This document shows, in pieces, positions 61,072 through 64,000 of a DNA stretch of 64,000 bases. The stretch covers positions 124,001-188,000 of the forward strand of contig NZ_UAQZ01000003.1 in assembly GCF_900446215.1 (NCBI RefSeq), written 5' to 3'. Origin of the DNA: Burkholderia cenocepacia (GTDB taxonomy: Bacteria; Pseudomonadota; Gammaproteobacteria; Burkholderiales; Burkholderiaceae). A program made the position numbers and the translations under genes. Position 1 is the first letter of the stretch; every line of letters starts with the position of its first letter. The notes under the pieces are model-generated. The model did no database searches. It saw only the letters and a list, made by a program, of their open reading frames with translations, and was not told the origin of the DNA.

Positions 61072-62414
61072 GATGTGACCGCGATCAGTTCGAATTTCAG
61101 GTCATTGATGCCAGTCGGCGCGTAGATCATCGCGGACTGGGCCTGCAGCATGCGCTCGTACAGCGGGCTGCGCGAATCGAGCGCGAAGTAGCACGCGCCG
61201 GGGCGCACCGGAATCGCGGGCGGCACCTGCGGCGTGTACGACAGCCGCACGCCGGGCATCGCCGACAGCACGAGCTTGTCGACGTCGTCCGGCGCGCCGA
61301 CCTTGAAGCGGGCCGGCACCGCATCGACGAGCTCGACGCTCGGCATGTCCGCGGACACTGCGAGGTAGAACTCGGTCTTGTCGTCGATCTTGCCGGAATC
61401 GAGGCGGCCGAGGTGGAACGACGGGCGCACCTCGTCGAGCGTGATCGCGAAATAGCGCGTCGAGATCACGGTGTCGAGCAGTTCGCGCAGCATCAGGTCG
61501 AGACGCGCGAAGCTCGGGCCCGGATCGTCGTGGCGGTACACGGGCAGGTCGGCGAGCGTATAGCCCTTCGAGAACGTCATCAACTGGCCGGCGAGGCGCA
61601 GCAGCTCCTGGAACAGCCGCTCCGGATGCAGCGCCGCATGCTGGTGCAGGTGCGCGAGCGTCGCGAATGCGGCGTTCGCCGTGTGCAGCAGCCAGAACGA
61701 CGCGATGTCGCCCGAGCGGAACTCGATGATGTTCTTCGACGGCTCGCGGTGAAAGCCGTACAGCGCGTTCACCTTCGCCTGCAGCGCGTCGACCAGCTGG
61801 CGCAGCCGCTGGTGCAGGATCGGCGACGCTTCGATCGCGAGGCACGGCGGCACGAAGCTGTCGTCGATCTCGAAGCCGGACGTCGCGGTGCGGCGCACGC
61901 GTACGAGCGGCACCGACAGCAGCTGGTCGCGCGGCTCGCTGTGCGCGATCAGCTTGACCTGCGTCTTCAGGAACGTGATGTCGGCTTCGGCGGCGTCGGT
62001 GAAGTTGTCGGCGACGCTCGTCTGCTCGCTGACGAACCGCGTCATGAAGCCGGCGGCCGGATCGTCGCTGTAGTTGGTGCCGTTCTCGCGCAGCGGGTGC
62101 AGCGCGAGATAGAACACGAATTCGTTGATGCCGTCGGGCAACGTATCCAGTGCGATCGGCGGCGGCAGGTCGTCGGCCTGCGGCGCGGCATACAGCGCGC
62201 CGTCCGGGAACACGAGCGCGAGTTCGGCCACCCGCAGCACGTTGCTGCCGAGCGCGTCGCGGTCGATGCGCACCGAGCGCACGCCCCAGTTGTATGGCTG
62301 GATCGCCTGGATGGACTCGAACAGGCGCGCCTCGTGGTACGCGTCCTGCCGCTGAAAGTGTTGAGGCCGGAGGAACAGCCCTTCCCCCCACAGCACCTTG
62401 GCCGAATAACTCAT
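61068..62414 (-). CDS. tssK: Type VI secretion baseplate protein TssK
   Basis: 448 aa. MSYSAKVLWGEGLFLRPQHF is the TssK hallmark; FYLALHPLRENGTNY and CYFALDSRSPLYERML follow later. TssK links the baseplate to the membrane complex and needs TssL and TssJ, which flank it. 105 nt separate it from tssJ. Confidence 0.95.
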   Translation of the reverse strand: MSYSAKVLWGEGLFLRPQHFQRQDAYHEARLFESIQAIQPYNWGVRSVRIDRDALGSNVLRVAELALVFPDGALYAAPQADDLPPPIALDTLPDGINEFVFYLALHPLRENGTNYSDDPAAGFMTRFVSEQTSVADNFTDAAEADITFLKTQVKLIAHSEPRDQLLSVPLVRVRRTATSGFEIDDSFVPPCLAIEASPILHQRLRQLVDALQAKVNALYGFHREPSKNIIEFRSGDIASFWLLHTANAAFATLAHLHQHAALHPERLFQELLRLAGQLMTFSKGYTLADLPVYRHDDPGPSFARLDLMLRELLDTVISTRYFAITLDEVRPSFHLGRLDSGKIDDKTEFYLAVSADMPSVELVDAVPARFKVGAPDDVDKLVLSAMPGVRLSYTPQVPPAIPVRPGACYFALDSRSPLYERMLQAQSAMIYAPTGINDLKFELIAVTS

Positions 62415-62519
62415 GTCAAATCCGGTTAATGTGGCGTTTGCGATGTAATCGATTTGGTCGTGCCCGAATTAAATCGCCAAGTGTGTTAACTCTTGTTAAT
62501 TGACATTCGTGCGTCATGT

Positions 62520-63131
62520 TTAACCGCAGGAGACCGAAGACAGCATATTCAGCGGTTGCGAAGGCGCACCCTGTTGCGGTGCGATGACCGTGCCGTCGGT
62601 GACCGTCATCGCGCAATTATGCAGGCCGATGATTATGCCGGATTTCTCCGACTTCACCGGATCGAACGTCAGTTTCCAGCGTTGCAGTGCGGGATCGCGG
62701 AACAGCGCGACAATGCCGAATGCCTGCGCTTCGCGCGATACCTTCTCGGTTGCCGTATAGCGCTGGCCCGGAATCAGCGTGATTTCACGCACGTTCAGCA
62801 GATCGGCGCCGAGTGCGGTTTTTTCCTTGGCCGGGTCGGTAAATGCGTCGAACGGCGCTTGCTGGAACGAGGTCGGGTCTTTCAGCGCATAGAGGCGCAC
62901 GACGAGCGCAAGCGGCTTGTTGTCGGTCGCGGCATTCAGGTTCGGTGCGGCGGCCAGCGTGAGGCCTATGTTGCGCGGCGGCTTCTGCGCGTCGGGCACC
63001 TCGGGCTTGCCGATGCCGGCCGCGGACATCACGGCGCTCGCGGCCGAGCCGAGCAGCGGAGCGGCCGCGCATCCGGCCAGAAGGGCGCACGCAAGCAGCG
63101 GCAGCGCGTAGCGAATCATGGACGATCTCAT
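62520..63131 (-). CDS. tssJ: Type VI secretion outer-membrane lipoprotein TssJ
   Basis: 203 aa. Signal peptide with lipobox LLAGC (ACALLAGCAAAP), then TssJ fold: IGLTLAAAPNLN, ALVVRLYALKDPTSF, and REITLIPGQRYTATEKV. Starts at 63131 (GGAAAA upstream) or 63119 (MIRYALPLL) are both possible. It anchors TssM to the outer membrane. Confidence 0.92.
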   Translation of the reverse strand: MRSSMIRYALPLLACALLAGCAAAPLLGSAASAVMSAAGIGKPEVPDAQKPPRNIGLTLAAAPNLNAATDNKPLALVVRLYALKDPTSFQQAPFDAFTDPAKEKTALGADLLNVREITLIPGQRYTATEKVSREAQAFGIVALFRDPALQRWKLTFDPVKSEKSGIIIGLHNCAMTVTDGTVIAPQQGAPSQPLNMLSSVSCG

Positions 63132-63505
63132 CGTTTTTTCCGGCGTGCCGCCTTTATCCCTGTCAAAACTGCCGGGATATTGCCGCGTTCGCTGCGTATC
63201 CCCGACATTGCACCGTTCAACTATTAAGCACGCCCGCGTCAGGCGAGCATCCGGAAATTTTTTCCGCCATCCGGGCGGCGCGTCGTGCAACCAGTAAAAC
63301 TTGCGCATTCCGGTCGAAAGAAAAACCGCTGCGAGCCCGCAGCGAGCGGCCATTCGAGGGGGTAGCGCCCGGTTTTAAAAGGAATTACTCTTCACACGAC
63401 GATTGAATTATGAAAAATTGATCGGTACTATACCCGCGCGCTTCTTGCAAAGCAAAAGAACCAGATTCTCAACGATTTAAAACTCACGCGCCGGTGGATA
63501 TAACG
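63132..63505. promoter_or_regulatory. Divergent T6SS control region
   Basis: 374 nt without a gene between the divergent tssJ and the lipoprotein gene. The right part is AT-rich. TTGAAT (63403-63408), a 17-nt spacer and TACTAT (63426-63431) form a plausible plus-strand promoter 75 nt before ATG 63506. I could not place a clear tssJ promoter or a sigma-54 pair. Confidence 0.4.
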
Positions 63506-64000
63506 ATGAAAGACCGTCTCTTCGCAAAACTGTCTGGGGTAGTGGTGGCTTGCGGCGTGATCGCCGGTTGTGCGAGCCAGCCTCCCGCGCCGCCGACTGC
63601 GGAAGTGTTCAACAAGTCGCTGGCCGATGCAGACGCCGTCGCGAAGGCGGGGGGCCAGGACAAGGCGCTCGGCCTGTACCAGCAACTCGCGAAGTCGGAC
63701 CCGACGCGCGAGGAACCGTGGTCGCGCATCGCGCAAATCCAGTTCGCACAAAACCATTACGGGCAGGCGATCGTCGCCGCCCAGGAAGCGCTGCAGCGCG
63801 ACGCGACCGATCGTCAGGCGAAGAGCGTGCTGGCCGTCGCCGGCCTGCGGATCGCGACGCAGTCGCTCGGCGAGCTGCGCCAGGATGCATCGCTCGCGGG
63901 CGATGCGAAGTCCGACGCGCAGGCGCTCGCGAAGCAGTTGCGCGACACGCTCGGCGAATCGGCGCTGTTTCCGCCAGAAACCAAGATCGCGAAACCGCGC
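63506..64000 (+). CDS. TPR-like lipoprotein of the type VI secretion locus (partial)
   Basis: First 165 residues of a protein running off the right edge. Signal peptide with lipobox VIAGC (ACGVIAGCASQPP), then helical repeat sequence (ALGLYQQLAKSDPTREEPW; IQFAQNHYGQAIVAAQEAL) typical of TPRs. In B. cepacia complex T6SS loci a TPR lipoprotein precedes tssB-tssC-hcp, so those genes probably follow beyond the window (inference). Confidence 0.85.
   Translation, partial: MKDRLFAKLSGVVVACGVIAGCASQPPAPPTAEVFNKSLADADAVAKAGGQDKALGLYQQLAKSDPTREEPWSRIAQIQFAQNHYGQAIVAAQEALQRDATDRQAKSVLAVAGLRIATQSLGELRQDASLAGDAKSDAQALAKQLRDTLGESALFPPETKIAKPR

Noticed and set aside
63409-63440. Sigma-54 promoter ahead of the T6SS lipoprotein gene
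   Set aside because: A TTGCA-like -12 element occurs near 63445 but no GG is positioned at -24.

Overview
The window is GC-rich, tightly packed beta-proteobacterial chromosome. Gene content, gene order and protein sequences fit chromosome 1 of a Burkholderia, most likely the B. cepacia complex; this is recognition from memory, not a database search. There are no rRNA genes, insertion sequences, prophage or CRISPR arrays. Nearly all of it is core housekeeping DNA, with accessory traits at a few points: a degenerate RAYT-type transposase, a CCATCC repeat, a possible immunity gene beside the type VI secretion locus, and that locus itself.

Layout. 1-584 (-) is the start of penicillin-binding protein 1A, cut by the window edge. 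805-4854 (+) is a compact pilM-pilN-pilO/P-pilQ cluster in which PilO and PilP appear fused, followed by aroK-aroB and dgt. 7864-12935 (+) is the glycerol-3-phosphate operon ugpBAECQ with a candidate Pho box. ompW (-) and the RAYT-like gene precede gltBD, the Na+/alanine-type symporter gene and thpR. 23762-29004 (-) carries dadA, an MFS transporter, an SDR protein lacking its catalytic Tyr, and an SbmA/YddA-type ABC exporter. 29240-32965 (+) is a TPP-riboswitch thiamine operon: a 40-codon small ORF, thiO, thiS, thiG and a long thiE.

33050-51114 (+) is one long co-oriented run: mlaFEDACB (lipid asymmetry), a two-gene ABC-2 transporter, ibaG, murA, hisGDCB, marC, hisHAFIE, a small membrane protein, hinT and tatABC. 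Many junctions are ATGA or GTGA overlaps, so translational coupling is likely. A DegS-type protease gene (-) faces the Nif3-family gene. Then come petABC (cytochrome bc1; its Rieske protein is a likely client of the nearby Tat system), sspA, sspB and tRNA-Thr(UGU).

57733-64000 is more variable: the hexanucleotide repeat, a 67-aa protein, an amino-acid-binding protein gene (-), two small proteins (one resembling Imm33-type immunity proteins), then T6SS genes tssJ-tssK-tssL (-) and, divergently, a TPR-like lipoprotein gene cut by the right edge.

Functionally the window joins envelope building (PBP1A, MurA, Mla, Tat, ABC exporters), amino-acid synthesis (His, Glu, shikimate), cofactor synthesis (thiamine), respiration (bc1) and secretion (pilus-type secretin, T6SS).
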